Assembly (NCBI GenBank): GCA_021850745.1
Contig: JAJZKX010000094.1
Span: forward strand, 1 to 6,920
Length of the DNA: 6,920 nt
Reading direction: 5' to 3'
Source: Thermoplasmata archaeon
GTDB taxonomy: Archaea; Thermoplasmatota; Thermoplasmata; Thermoplasmatales; Thermoplasmataceae
Shown here: in pieces, positions 1 to 5,520 of the stretch
How the letters are laid out: each line of letters begins with the position of its first letter
Numbering within the stretch: position 1 is the stretch's first letter
Notes under the pieces: model-generated
Told to the model about the DNA's origin: nothing
Databases searched by the model: none
Seen by the model: the letters and a program-made list of their open reading frames with translations, nothing else
Position numbers and translations under genes: made by a program

Positions 1-648
1 GAATGTGTCAATAACTCTCTGGCCTGTAATGAGCGGGATTTCAGGAGCCAGCTTCCTTATGACCTTCCTTGCAACCCTCACAGGCCATTCCTGCTTGAGC
101 CTGATGATTTCCTCGCCATCTTCCGTCTCCACCACTGCAATTTTATCTGAAACCTTGAACTTGCCTGCCTTCAGGCCCTTTATGTTCCCTGAGACCCCAA
201 ATGGAACCATGACCTTGTGGCTTATGATGCCTGTTTCCTGTACGGTGCCGATGATCTGGCCCTGGACAACCTTTGATCCATCCTTTATCACCGGAGTGAA
301 CTCCCACAACTTTTCCTCATCAAGGGGAGCAGCAGTGAATCCTCTCCTGATAAAATCCCCGGTCTTTGCACGGATTACGTCAAGGGGCCTCTGTATTCCA
401 TCGTATATGGACTTGAGCAGTCCCGGGCCCAGATCCACGGAAAGCGGCTTATGCGTGCTTTCCACCTTTTCTCCGGGCCTTATGCCGCTGGTATCCTCAT
501 AAACCTGTACAGTTGACCTGTTTCCTGTTATCCGTATTATCTCACCCACCAGGCCAAGCTCCCCGACCCTTACCACATCGAACATTCTTGCGTCTTCAAC
601 ATCTTCAGCAACCACAACTGGCCCTGAAATTCTTACTATCTTTCCCAT
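1..648 (-). CDS. atpA: A-type ATP synthase catalytic subunit A, N-terminal part (runs off the left edge)
   Basis: This is the catalytic, nucleotide-binding subunit of the A1 head. The first 216 residues are present, in frame to base 1. The start MGKIVRISGPVVVAED is the typical opening of the N-terminal beta-barrel. The conserved stretch GPGLLKSIYDGIQRPLDVI lies at about residues 74-91, followed by GDFIRRG at 97-103. Residues of about 110-190 form the inserted domain typical of archaeal/vacuolar A subunits, with PFGVSGNIKG near 149-158. The visible part ends ITGQRVIDTF, just before the expected P-loop, so the ATP-binding site is outside the window. The ATG is three bases after the atpF stop, and a GGTGA ribosome site overlaps that stop, which indicates translational coupling. 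Thermoplasma AtpA proteins are known to carry an intein in the P-loop; whether this one does cannot be seen here. Confidence 0.97.
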   Translation of the reverse strand, partial: MGKIVRISGPVVVAEDVEDARMFDVVRVGELGLVGEIIRITGNRSTVQVYEDTSGIRPGEKVESTHKPLSVDLGPGLLKSIYDGIQRPLDVIRAKTGDFIRRGFTAAPLDEEKLWEFTPVIKDGSKVVQGQIIGTVQETGIISHKVMVPFGVSGNIKGLKAGKFKVSDKIAVVETEDGEEIIRLKQEWPVRVARKVIRKLAPEIPLITGQRVIDTF

Positions 649-651
649 AAC

Positions 652-978
652 TCACCTACCAATCTCCACTCCAAGTACCCTTCTGGCAAGATCATTGACC
701 GATTCCAGATCCTGGCCTCCCGGAAGCGGTATGAAAACAACCACAGGATCAGTTGAGGTTTCAACAGCCCTGAGTGTTTTCTGATCCATAAATGACTTGA
801 TGCTTTCAGATATCATAACCAGTGAGAATTTTTTATCCCTGATCATCTCCTGAAGCATTTCAACACCCTTCTCCTTCTCAGCAATAAATGAATTTTCAAC
901 GCCAACCAGGCGGAAACCCAGAACCAGTTCCCTCTCGCCGATGACTGCAATATTTCCTACTTTTTCACCCTTAATCAT
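652..978 (-). CDS. atpF: A-type ATP synthase subunit F
   Basis: Small central-stalk subunit (108 residues, normal for the family) that binds subunit D and helps couple rotation to catalysis. The family pattern is clear: IAVIGERELVLGFRLVGV at residues 10-27, the central strand FSLVMISESI at 51-60, the PVVVFIPLPGG loop at 78-88, and a C-terminal helix ending VLGVEIG. The ATG at 978 is the only plausible start before the conserved IAVIGE strand. It gives a slightly long N-terminus (MIKGEKVGN) and has a GGTGG ribosome site just upstream, in the nine-base gap after atpC. Its stop is three bases from the atpA start, so the two genes are almost certainly on one message. Cytoplasmic, peripheral to the membrane sector. 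Confidence 0.95.
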   Translation of the reverse strand: MIKGEKVGNIAVIGERELVLGFRLVGVENSFIAEKEKGVEMLQEMIRDKKFSLVMISESIKSFMDQKTLRAVETSTDPVVVFIPLPGGQDLESVNDLARRVLGVEIGR

Positions 979-987
979 GAAACCACC

Positions 988-2046
988 CTAAAATATCAGA
1001 GATTTTATCCTGTCCTCGCTGACAGAATAATACTTGCCCAGAGAAACTGACCTTATTCTCTCACGCTCAAGCTCAGACCGCAGTATGAATGCGAATACGG
1101 ACCCCACGGAAAGGGCCTGCGAGTTGAAAATATCGATGTATCTTTTCAGGATATCAGACCTTATTGAACTCTCAAGGGTCTCAAGCCGCCTTGTCTGTTC
1201 ATATGCCTGCGCAGCCTGCTTCATGTTTCCGTATGAACCCAGCTTATCTATTGCCTGGGTTACCGATCCTGCCGAGAATATCTCCTGAAGCCTTCCCATG
1301 TCCATTGTCCCGGCCGCTATCAGGCCTTCCCTGATCCTTTCAAACTCGATTCCCAGATCAAGGCTCTTCAGGACTATCATCAGGTTGCGGAGATCGATTT
1401 CCTCTGAAATGAAAGCTCTCAGCGGACCTTCATCGCCATTGTAGAATTTAACCGATTCAACAAGCTGAGAGTAATAGTAAGTATCCAGAGCGGAGAGTAA
1501 CAGGCTGATATCGCCTGATTTCCTGAATCTGTCCATGTTTAGCAGTATCTGCTGTCCGTATCCGAAGTTGGAAAGATAATTTACCACCGAGTCCACAGAA
1601 CTCTGCGACATCATGGCATTATAGTCATCCCTTGTGAGATTTCCGCCGAATATACCAATGGGAACATCCCTGAAACTCACAAGGAAGCTTTCTGTTTCCT
1701 TGATTCCATAACCCAGGTACTTGGACGATAGAACGGATTTTATGTTTGAAATATCCCACTTAGAAAGGTAAGCCCTGATTACATCGCGACCTGGTACTGG
1801 AGCTGCGAAAAGTGCTATCTTGTTCCTCAGTATCAGCCTGTGGTTCAACGAGATGCTGATGAGGTCAATCCCCTTGTACACAGCTGTGAACAGCTCCATA
1901 TCCTGCCTGTAGAACGTCCCGAAGAGCTCGGAGACCATCTCATCAATGGTCTTTGTGGCCATCAGCCTTCTGATAAAATCCTCAGGCAGAAAATCGTTGC
2001 CGTAGACCCTAACTCTTCCAAAGGCACCAGTGTAAGTGGGGTCCAT
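988..2046 (-). CDS. atpC: A-type ATP synthase subunit C (V-ATPase subunit d homologue)
   Basis: Funnel-shaped subunit, homologous to V-ATPase subunit d (V_AC39 family), that sits on the membrane rotor ring and links it to the central stalk. Length 352 residues is normal. Recognisable family segments are YLSKWDISNIKSVLSSK at residues 93-109, EEIDLRNLMIVLKSLDLG at 215-232, and the C-terminal stretch from about 315 (VFAFILRSELERERIRSVSLGK) that closes the three-fold helical repeat. The protein is mostly helical and has no membrane segment. The ATG at 2046 lies four bases after the atpE stop. A run of five G at 2056-2060 (minus strand), nine bases upstream inside the end of atpE, serves as ribosome site. 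The TAG stop is nine bases before atpF. Confidence 0.94.
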   Translation of the reverse strand: MDPTYTGAFGRVRVYGNDFLPEDFIRRLMATKTIDEMVSELFGTFYRQDMELFTAVYKGIDLISISLNHRLILRNKIALFAAPVPGRDVIRAYLSKWDISNIKSVLSSKYLGYGIKETESFLVSFRDVPIGIFGGNLTRDDYNAMMSQSSVDSVVNYLSNFGYGQQILLNMDRFRKSGDISLLLSALDTYYYSQLVESVKFYNGDEGPLRAFISEEIDLRNLMIVLKSLDLGIEFERIREGLIAAGTMDMGRLQEIFSAGSVTQAIDKLGSYGNMKQAAQAYEQTRRLETLESSIRSDILKRYIDIFNSQALSVGSVFAFILRSELERERIRSVSLGKYYSVSEDRIKSLIF

Positions 2047-2050
2047 ATGC

Positions 2051-2617
2051 TCATTCCCCCAGGTGTTCTGAAATTCTGGAAATCAGTTTCTCCCTTATGT
2101 CCTGCATTATGGATGTGAGTGTCAGGTCAATCTGCATGGAACCATCGCTGGACTCTGCAATTATTCCTCCATACGGATCAACTTCCTCCTCCCTGATGAC
2201 CAGGTCCTTGGATTGCGGTATCAGGCTGGAATCCTTTGCTGACACCCGTATGGCAAACTTCTTTCCGAGGCTGCGGCGAGCCGCATCTACCATTTTAGCC
2301 ATTATTTCCTTATAATCTTTGGAGTTCCTCAGTTCCTTCAGATATATGGTAGCTTTCCCCATGGCCTCCTCAATTAGGCTGCTCTCCCGGGATCTAACAA
2401 TCTTCAGGGCTTCCATTTCACCTGAGCTTATAGCTGTCCTCTCAACGGATCGCACTTCTTCCTCAGTGAGTTTTTCATACTTCTCCTGAAGATTCCTTAG
2501 GGCAAGATCCTGCTTCTTCCTGATTTCTGATATCTTCTGTTCATAGTAGTCACTAAGCGTTTTTAATTCGCCATCTCCACGGGATTCGATGTCTTTCAGG
2601 ATATCTTCCAGCGTCAT
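2051..2617 (-). CDS. atpE: A-type ATP synthase subunit E (peripheral stalk)
   Basis: Peripheral-stalk subunit that, as a heterodimer with subunit H, holds the A1 head still against the rotor. The protein has 188 residues, normal for the family. Residues of about 1-110 are rich in Glu, Lys and Arg with hydrophobic spacing typical of a long helix or coiled coil. Residues 119-188 form the globular head-binding domain, with the diagnostic DPYGGIIAESSDGSMQIDLTL at 147-167 and a closing helix that includes IREKLISRI. The start is the ATG at 2617, nine bases after the atpK stop. The ribosome site is weak (TGATGGT, overlapping the atpK stop), so re-initiation after atpK is plausible. No gene for its partner, subunit H, is in the window. 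Confidence 0.94.
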   Translation of the reverse strand: MTLEDILKDIESRGDGELKTLSDYYEQKISEIRKKQDLALRNLQEKYEKLTEEEVRSVERTAISSGEMEALKIVRSRESSLIEEAMGKATIYLKELRNSKDYKEIMAKMVDAARRSLGKKFAIRVSAKDSSLIPQSKDLVIREEEVDPYGGIIAESSDGSMQIDLTLTSIMQDIREKLISRISEHLGE

Positions 2618-2626
2618 ATCTTACCA

Positions 2627-2857
2627 TCACAGGATATGAAGCAGCAGAATTATACCAAGGACAAACCCGATTATCCACAGTGTCTCAGGGATAACGAAAA
2701 ATATCAGTACCTGCCCAAATTTTTCCGGCTTTTCAGCAATAATTCCCATTCCGGCAGCTCCGATACCCTGCTGTGCCATACCTGTACCTATAAGTCCGCC
2801 AGCTATTGATATGGATGCCGCAATGGCTAACAATGCTGATGTATAGTCAATTGTCAT
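2627..2857 (-). CDS. atpK: A-type ATP synthase rotor (proteolipid, c/K) subunit
   Basis: Ring-forming membrane subunit that carries the transported ion. At 76 residues it is a single two-helix hairpin, not a fused four- or six-helix form. Helix 1 spans about residues 7-40 with the glycine-rich pattern GGLIGTGMAQQGIGAAGMG. The polar loop AEKPEKFG (41-48) faces the central stalk. Helix 2 spans about 49-75. The ion-carrying carboxylate is Glu58 in the motif VIPETL (55-60). Gln29 in helix 1 lines up, counting back from the loop, with the Gln ligand of Na+-type rings, and Thr59 follows Glu58. A GGTG ribosome site lies at 2866-2869, eight bases before the ATG. It is the first ATPase gene of the cluster, with its own TATA box upstream. 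No atpI or atpH gene precedes it. Confidence 0.95.
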   Translation of the reverse strand: MTIDYTSALLAIAASISIAGGLIGTGMAQQGIGAAGMGIIAEKPEKFGQVLIFFVIPETLWIIGFVLGIILLLHIL

Positions 2858-2889
2858 GCGCTATGCACCGCAGGATCATTGTTGGAGGA

Positions 2890-2897
2890 TATATAAA
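2890..2897 (-). promoter_or_regulatory. TATA box for the ATPase gene cluster
   Basis: The minus strand reads TTTATATA in the 70-base gap between zpr1 and atpK. Its centre is about 36 bases before the atpK ATG. With archaeal spacing of roughly 25 bases, transcription would start near 2868, giving a leader of about ten bases that begins at the GGTG ribosome site. No hairpin with a T-run separates it from zpr1, so read-through from the ipk-fni-zpr1 unit is also possible. Confidence 0.65.
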
Positions 2898-2927
2898 TCT
2901 GACACGTTACGCATTCGCCTTGATGGC

Positions 2928-3473
2928 TTATCCTTCATGCTTGAGCGTTATGACTCTCCCACTGTTTATGCGACTTTTTCCCATGGGATCATCAATAACA
3001 AAGGTGAATGTCTCCCCGTTCCCCTGAATGATCCCATATATCTTTTCCCTGATTGCCCTGAGATCCTCCGGTGAGGCATCCTCTTCGTCCAGGAGCTGCA
3101 GCTTGTCCAGAATCTGGCTCAGTATCCCCTCAATTGTTGTTATCTCTCCGGTGGATATTTCACCGGGCTCTATGTCAGCTTCCAGTTCCGGTATGCTGAT
3201 TCTGGCTTCTGGAGATCTGTAAAGAACTGTTCGCAGATCGTCATGATTCCTGACCTGGAACACAAGGGTTTTTGGTTCCTGGCGATCTATCTGCCTTATC
3301 TGTGTACTCTTATACAGACATTTCTTGCAGAAGAAAGTCTCTATCTCCACAGCCTCCTCGTACGTTATCTTTGTCCTGTAGAATATGAAGTAAAGGGGCT
3401 CCCCGCACGAGGGGCATGGGGTTTCTGTCACGAATTCCTTTGGAATGTCATCATCGTACTGTTCATCTGCCAT
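2928..3473 (-). CDS. zpr1: Archaeal ZPR1-family zinc-finger protein
   Basis: Single-module ZPR1 protein of 181 residues, counting from the ATG at 3473. The zinc finger is formed by CPSC (Cys20, Cys23) and CKKC (Cys49, Cys52). The second half shows the ZPR1 beta-rich domain: RSPEARISIPELEADIEPGE (87-106), ITTIEGIL (111-118) and FTFVIDDPMGKSRI (156-169). Eukaryotic ZPR1 has two such modules and assists elongation factor eEF1A; a matching role with archaeal EF-1A is inference only. Possible starts are TTG 3482, ATG 3479 and ATG 3473. I chose 3473 because the weak GGA ribosome site is about nine bases from it but only three from 3479. The start overlaps the end of fni by 11 bases, so it is the third gene of the ipk-fni-zpr1 unit. 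Confidence 0.9.
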   Translation of the reverse strand: MADEQYDDDIPKEFVTETPCPSCGEPLYFIFYRTKITYEEAVEIETFFCKKCLYKSTQIRQIDRQEPKTLVFQVRNHDDLRTVLYRSPEARISIPELEADIEPGEISTGEITTIEGILSQILDKLQLLDEEDASPEDLRAIREKIYGIIQGNGETFTFVIDDPMGKSRINSGRVITLKHEG

Positions 3474-4515
3474 AAGCATCAATCCATGATCGTAATGGCT
3501 CCCTTATGAAGTGCCTGGCTTTCTTTAACCTTGCAATTGATGAGGATCCTGTAAGGAACATTGCAATCTTCAGGTCCCTGATGATCTGAAGAACGGTTGC
3601 CTCAATGTCCTGGGCAGAGGAATCAGCGCTTTTCAGAAGCATCCTGGCGAAACCCCCGGCATCGGCACCCATGATGATTGCCTTTGCAAGGTCCAGGCCG
3701 TTTCTCAGGCCGCCACTCCCAATTACTGGTATTCCAACATGGCAGTATTTTACGGAGGCAGGTGAAGGTATTCCCCAGTTCCAGAACGATTTCCCGGAAT
3801 TCATCTTTTCCAGGTCTCCGGACTTCCGTGCCCTGTAGTATTCTATTGCGGCAAAGGAAGTGCCGCCCAGTCCGCCGACGTCTATGGCCCTTACACCAGC
3901 GTCCTTCAGGGCGAGGGCTGCTTCGTGTGATATTCCGTTCCCTGTCTCCTTGGCAATAACAGGATAGCTGCTGGCAATTTCCTTCAGTCTCCTGAGAATG
4001 CCCACGGCATTCCTGTCCCCTTCCGGCTGCACCATTTCCTGGAGGAAGTTGAAATGCACTATGAGATAGTCGGCTTCTATCAACCCCATTACATATTCAA
4101 TATCTCTGTCTGTGAATGCGGGTTTTCCCTGCTTTACAAGCTGAGGAGCGCCAATATTGGCTATTCTCACTGGAACCTTGCTCTGCAGAATTACGGAGAA
4201 TGTATCGGCCAGTTCCTTCTTCTCAACAGCTGCCCTCATGCTTCCTACCCCCATCGGTATGTTGAACTTTTCGGCAACAGTTGAGAGGTTGTAGTTTATC
4301 TTCTTTGCCAGATCTGTTCCGCCTGTCATTGATGAAATGATCATTGGATGGGAAATTTTGTGATCCAGGAATTTCACGCTGGTATCAATTGCATCAAAAT
4401 CCACTTCCGGCGCAGCCTGATGAATGACCTCCACATCATCCCAGTAATTATGGTCTGTCGTAACGTTCTCAGTCTCCGCTATGCGTATATGCTCCTCCTT
4501 GCGGTTCTCTATCAA
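3463..4515 (-). CDS. fni: Type 2 isopentenyl-diphosphate delta-isomerase (FMN-dependent)
   Basis: Interconverts IPP and DMAPP using reduced FMN, supplying both isoprenoid building blocks for archaeal lipids; cytoplasmic. Length 350 is normal. Family motifs in order: RKEEHI at residues 5-10, SSMTGG at 61-66, VGSMRA at 90-95, ANIGAPQ at 119-125, HFNFLQEMVQPEGD at 154-167, KETGNG at 189-194, DVGGLGGTS at 212-220, WNWGIPS at 245-251 and GSGGLRNG at 266-273. His154, Asn156, Gln159 and Glu160, the substrate and metal site, are intact, although the usual HLNPLQE reads HFNFLQE. The start is TTG: the first in-frame ATG is Met58, too late for the N-terminal motif, and a perfect GGTGAT ribosome site lies three bases before the TTG. 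Its TTGA start overlaps the ipk stop by three bases. Confidence 0.96.
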   Translation of the reverse strand: MIENRKEEHIRIAETENVTTDHNYWDDVEVIHQAAPEVDFDAIDTSVKFLDHKISHPMIISSMTGGTDLAKKINYNLSTVAEKFNIPMGVGSMRAAVEKKELADTFSVILQSKVPVRIANIGAPQLVKQGKPAFTDRDIEYVMGLIEADYLIVHFNFLQEMVQPEGDRNAVGILRRLKEIASSYPVIAKETGNGISHEAALALKDAGVRAIDVGGLGGTSFAAIEYYRARKSGDLEKMNSGKSFWNWGIPSPASVKYCHVGIPVIGSGGLRNGLDLAKAIIMGADAGGFARMLLKSADSSAQDIEATVLQIIRDLKIAMFLTGSSSIARLKKARHFIREPLRSWIDAYGR

Positions 4516-5243
4516 TGAATCACCGTACCGATGAATTCCCTTGTACCCATTTTCCAGATCCTCTCCGGATGCTTCCCGTTGAGGAGGTATACAGTGGTTC
4601 CAGTTTCTGCTATCTTCTTCATTATTCCCAATTTCTTACCCATTCCACCTGTCACATCCTCTCTGCTCAGCTCAAACGCCTCATTTCCCTTCACCTCTTT
4701 CCTGAGTTCGGCACCAGAGTGAGTTTTGGGATTTCTATCGAATATTCCGTCAACATCACTCAGAAACATCACTTTATCAGGCTTGAAATGGAGCGCAAGA
4801 GCGAGCATCAGGTCGTCACCAGATACAATACCTGAATTCCCATTCCGGATATATACATCACCAAAGGTCACGGGAAACAGCCCTGCCTCCATGTAGGATT
4901 CGACCAGTTTGAAGGGGGGAATGAAAGGGTCCGGAAAAGATGAGGGCGCCATTCCAATGCCGGGCATGCCTTCGGACAGCATCACATCAATAATTTTCTG
5001 ATCAAGTTCCATCATGTCCCTGTGCACTATGGAGATGCCACTACAGGATGAGGATGCCGGGCTTCCGTTCAACCGGAATTCGCTGGCCTTGATGTGACCG
5101 AATGATCCACCTCCGTGAACAAGAATTAATTCGTCATCAATTTTCTTAAGTTCATGCATAATTTTAGTGGTGGTTTGCCGGAGAAAATAACGATACCTTG
5201 ATTTGACGGTTATGACGCTCCCCCCGAGTTTTACCAGCTGCAT
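4512..5243 (-). CDS. ipk: Isopentenyl phosphate kinase
   Basis: Phosphorylates isopentenyl phosphate with ATP to give IPP, the substrate of the next gene's product; an amino-acid-kinase-fold enzyme of the archaeal mevalonate routes. From the ATG at 5243 the protein has 243 residues, close to the T. acidophilum enzyme. Motifs: VKLGGSVIT at 4-12, Lys14, HGGGSFGHIKASEF at 43-56 with His50 at the same number as the catalytic histidine of the Thermoplasma enzyme, FGDVYI at 127-132, SGDDLM at 141-146, FLSDVDGI at 160-167, DVTGGMGKK at 196-204, LLNGKHPERI at 220-229 and a FIGTVIH end. The family's ITDKS reads ITVKS here (Val13). An ATG at 5276 would add 11 residues, but it lies upstream of the likely TATA box, so I reject it. 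The message is probably leaderless. Confidence 0.95.
   Translation of the reverse strand: MQLVKLGGSVITVKSRYRYFLRQTTTKIMHELKKIDDELILVHGGGSFGHIKASEFRLNGSPASSSCSGISIVHRDMMELDQKIIDVMLSEGMPGIGMAPSSFPDPFIPPFKLVESYMEAGLFPVTFGDVYIRNGNSGIVSGDDLMLALALHFKPDKVMFLSDVDGIFDRNPKTHSGAELRKEVKGNEAFELSREDVTGGMGKKLGIMKKIAETGTTVYLLNGKHPERIWKMGTREFIGTVIH
4519..4524 (-). promoter_or_regulatory. Ribosome binding site that fixes the TTG start of fni
   Basis: GGTGAT on the minus strand is a full match to the archaeal anti-Shine-Dalgarno core and ends three bases before the TTG at 4515. It lies inside the last codons of ipk, which points to coupled translation. It supports TTG over any later start. Confidence 0.8.
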
Positions 5244-5249
5244 CAGTGG

Positions 5250-5341
5250 GCAAATTGTTACATGAATATAAAACATAAGACCCGGAAATGAAAATTCAGT
5301 TTCGGATAGAGGAAAAAATTACCCATGCTTTAACAATTTGC
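5250..5341. repeat. Exact 11-base inverted repeat around the ipk promoter
   Basis: GCAAATTGTTA at 5250-5260 is the exact reverse complement of TAACAATTTGC at 5331-5341, with 70 bases between. The left arm sits between the ipk TATA box and its ATG. A near copy of the core, AATTTGTTAA (one mismatch to AAATTGTTAA), occurs at 5452-5461, nearer the other promoter. It may be a regulator site; no regulator gene is visible. Confidence 0.55.
5265..5273 (-). promoter_or_regulatory. TATA box of the ipk-fni-zpr1 unit
   Basis: The minus strand reads TTTTATATT, centred about 26 bases before the ATG at 5243. That is the standard archaeal distance from TATA box to transcription start, so transcription would begin at or next to the start codon. 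No ribosome site precedes this ATG, in line with a leaderless message. Confidence 0.7.
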
Positions 5342-5436
5342 GGATTCTGTCGGGGATTGAACCTGTTACCTCTTTTATATTACTAATTTCCATGAACTCT
5401 GCTTATTGAAAACGAAAGGTCTGGAAAAGGGAATTT

Positions 5437-5446
5437 ACATTAATGT
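5437..5446. repeat. 10-base perfect palindrome, possible operator
   Basis: ACATTAATGT reads the same on both strands and is flanked by AATTT on the left and AAATTT on the right. It lies about 45 bases upstream of the likely TATA region of the acetyl-CoA synthetase gene, where an activator or repressor dimer could bind. It is short and in AT-rich DNA, so chance is possible. Confidence 0.35.
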
Positions 5447-5482
5447 GCAGAAATTTGTTAATAAAGGTTAAAATTAATTGGC

Positions 5483-5500
5483 AATAATATAATTATTATT
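5483..5500 (+). promoter_or_regulatory. AT-rich core promoter of the acetyl-CoA synthetase genes
   Basis: This 18-base stretch contains only A and T, with the inverted repeat AATAAT / ATTATT around ATAATT. It is centred about 30 bases before the GTG start at 5521. It is the only sequence at TATA distance from that start. No ribosome site follows, so the message is probably leaderless or has a leader of a few bases. The exact box is uncertain. Confidence 0.5.
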
Positions 5501-5520
5501 CTCGCTGTGAATTACACTGC

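Larger units (their letters stand above)
5244..5520. other. Divergent intergenic region between ipk and the acetyl-CoA synthetase
   Basis: These 277 bases are visibly more AT-rich than the genes on both sides. They hold the two outward-facing promoters, an extra plus-strand TATA-like box TTTTATATT at 5373-5381, an 11-base inverted repeat, a 10-base palindrome and a short tRNA-T-arm-like string at 5350-5363. I see no open reading frame with coding character and no complete RNA gene. Confidence 0.75.

Noticed and set aside
5..502. Plus-strand open frame of 165 codons opposite atpA
   Set aside because: The minus strand encodes conserved AtpA throughout; the antisense product has no recognisable family and low-complexity Ser/Pro composition.
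2858..2927. Transcription terminator between zpr1 and atpK
   Set aside because: I found no stable hairpin and no T-run on the minus strand; the T-rich part is better read as the TATA box.
3474..3482. TTG at 3482 or ATG at 3479 as the zpr1 start
   Set aside because: Possible, but ribosome-site spacing is better for the ATG at 3473; the choice changes only two or three residues.
5244..5276. ATG at 5276 as an earlier start of ipk
   Set aside because: It would put the start codon upstream of the likely TATA box and add 11 residues (MFYIHVTICPL) absent from the Thermoplasma kinase, which aligns from the Met at 5243.
5392..5409. Tiny frame MNSAY in the intergenic region
   Set aside because: Five codons, and its ATG lies upstream of the start expected from the nearest TATA box; nothing supports translation.
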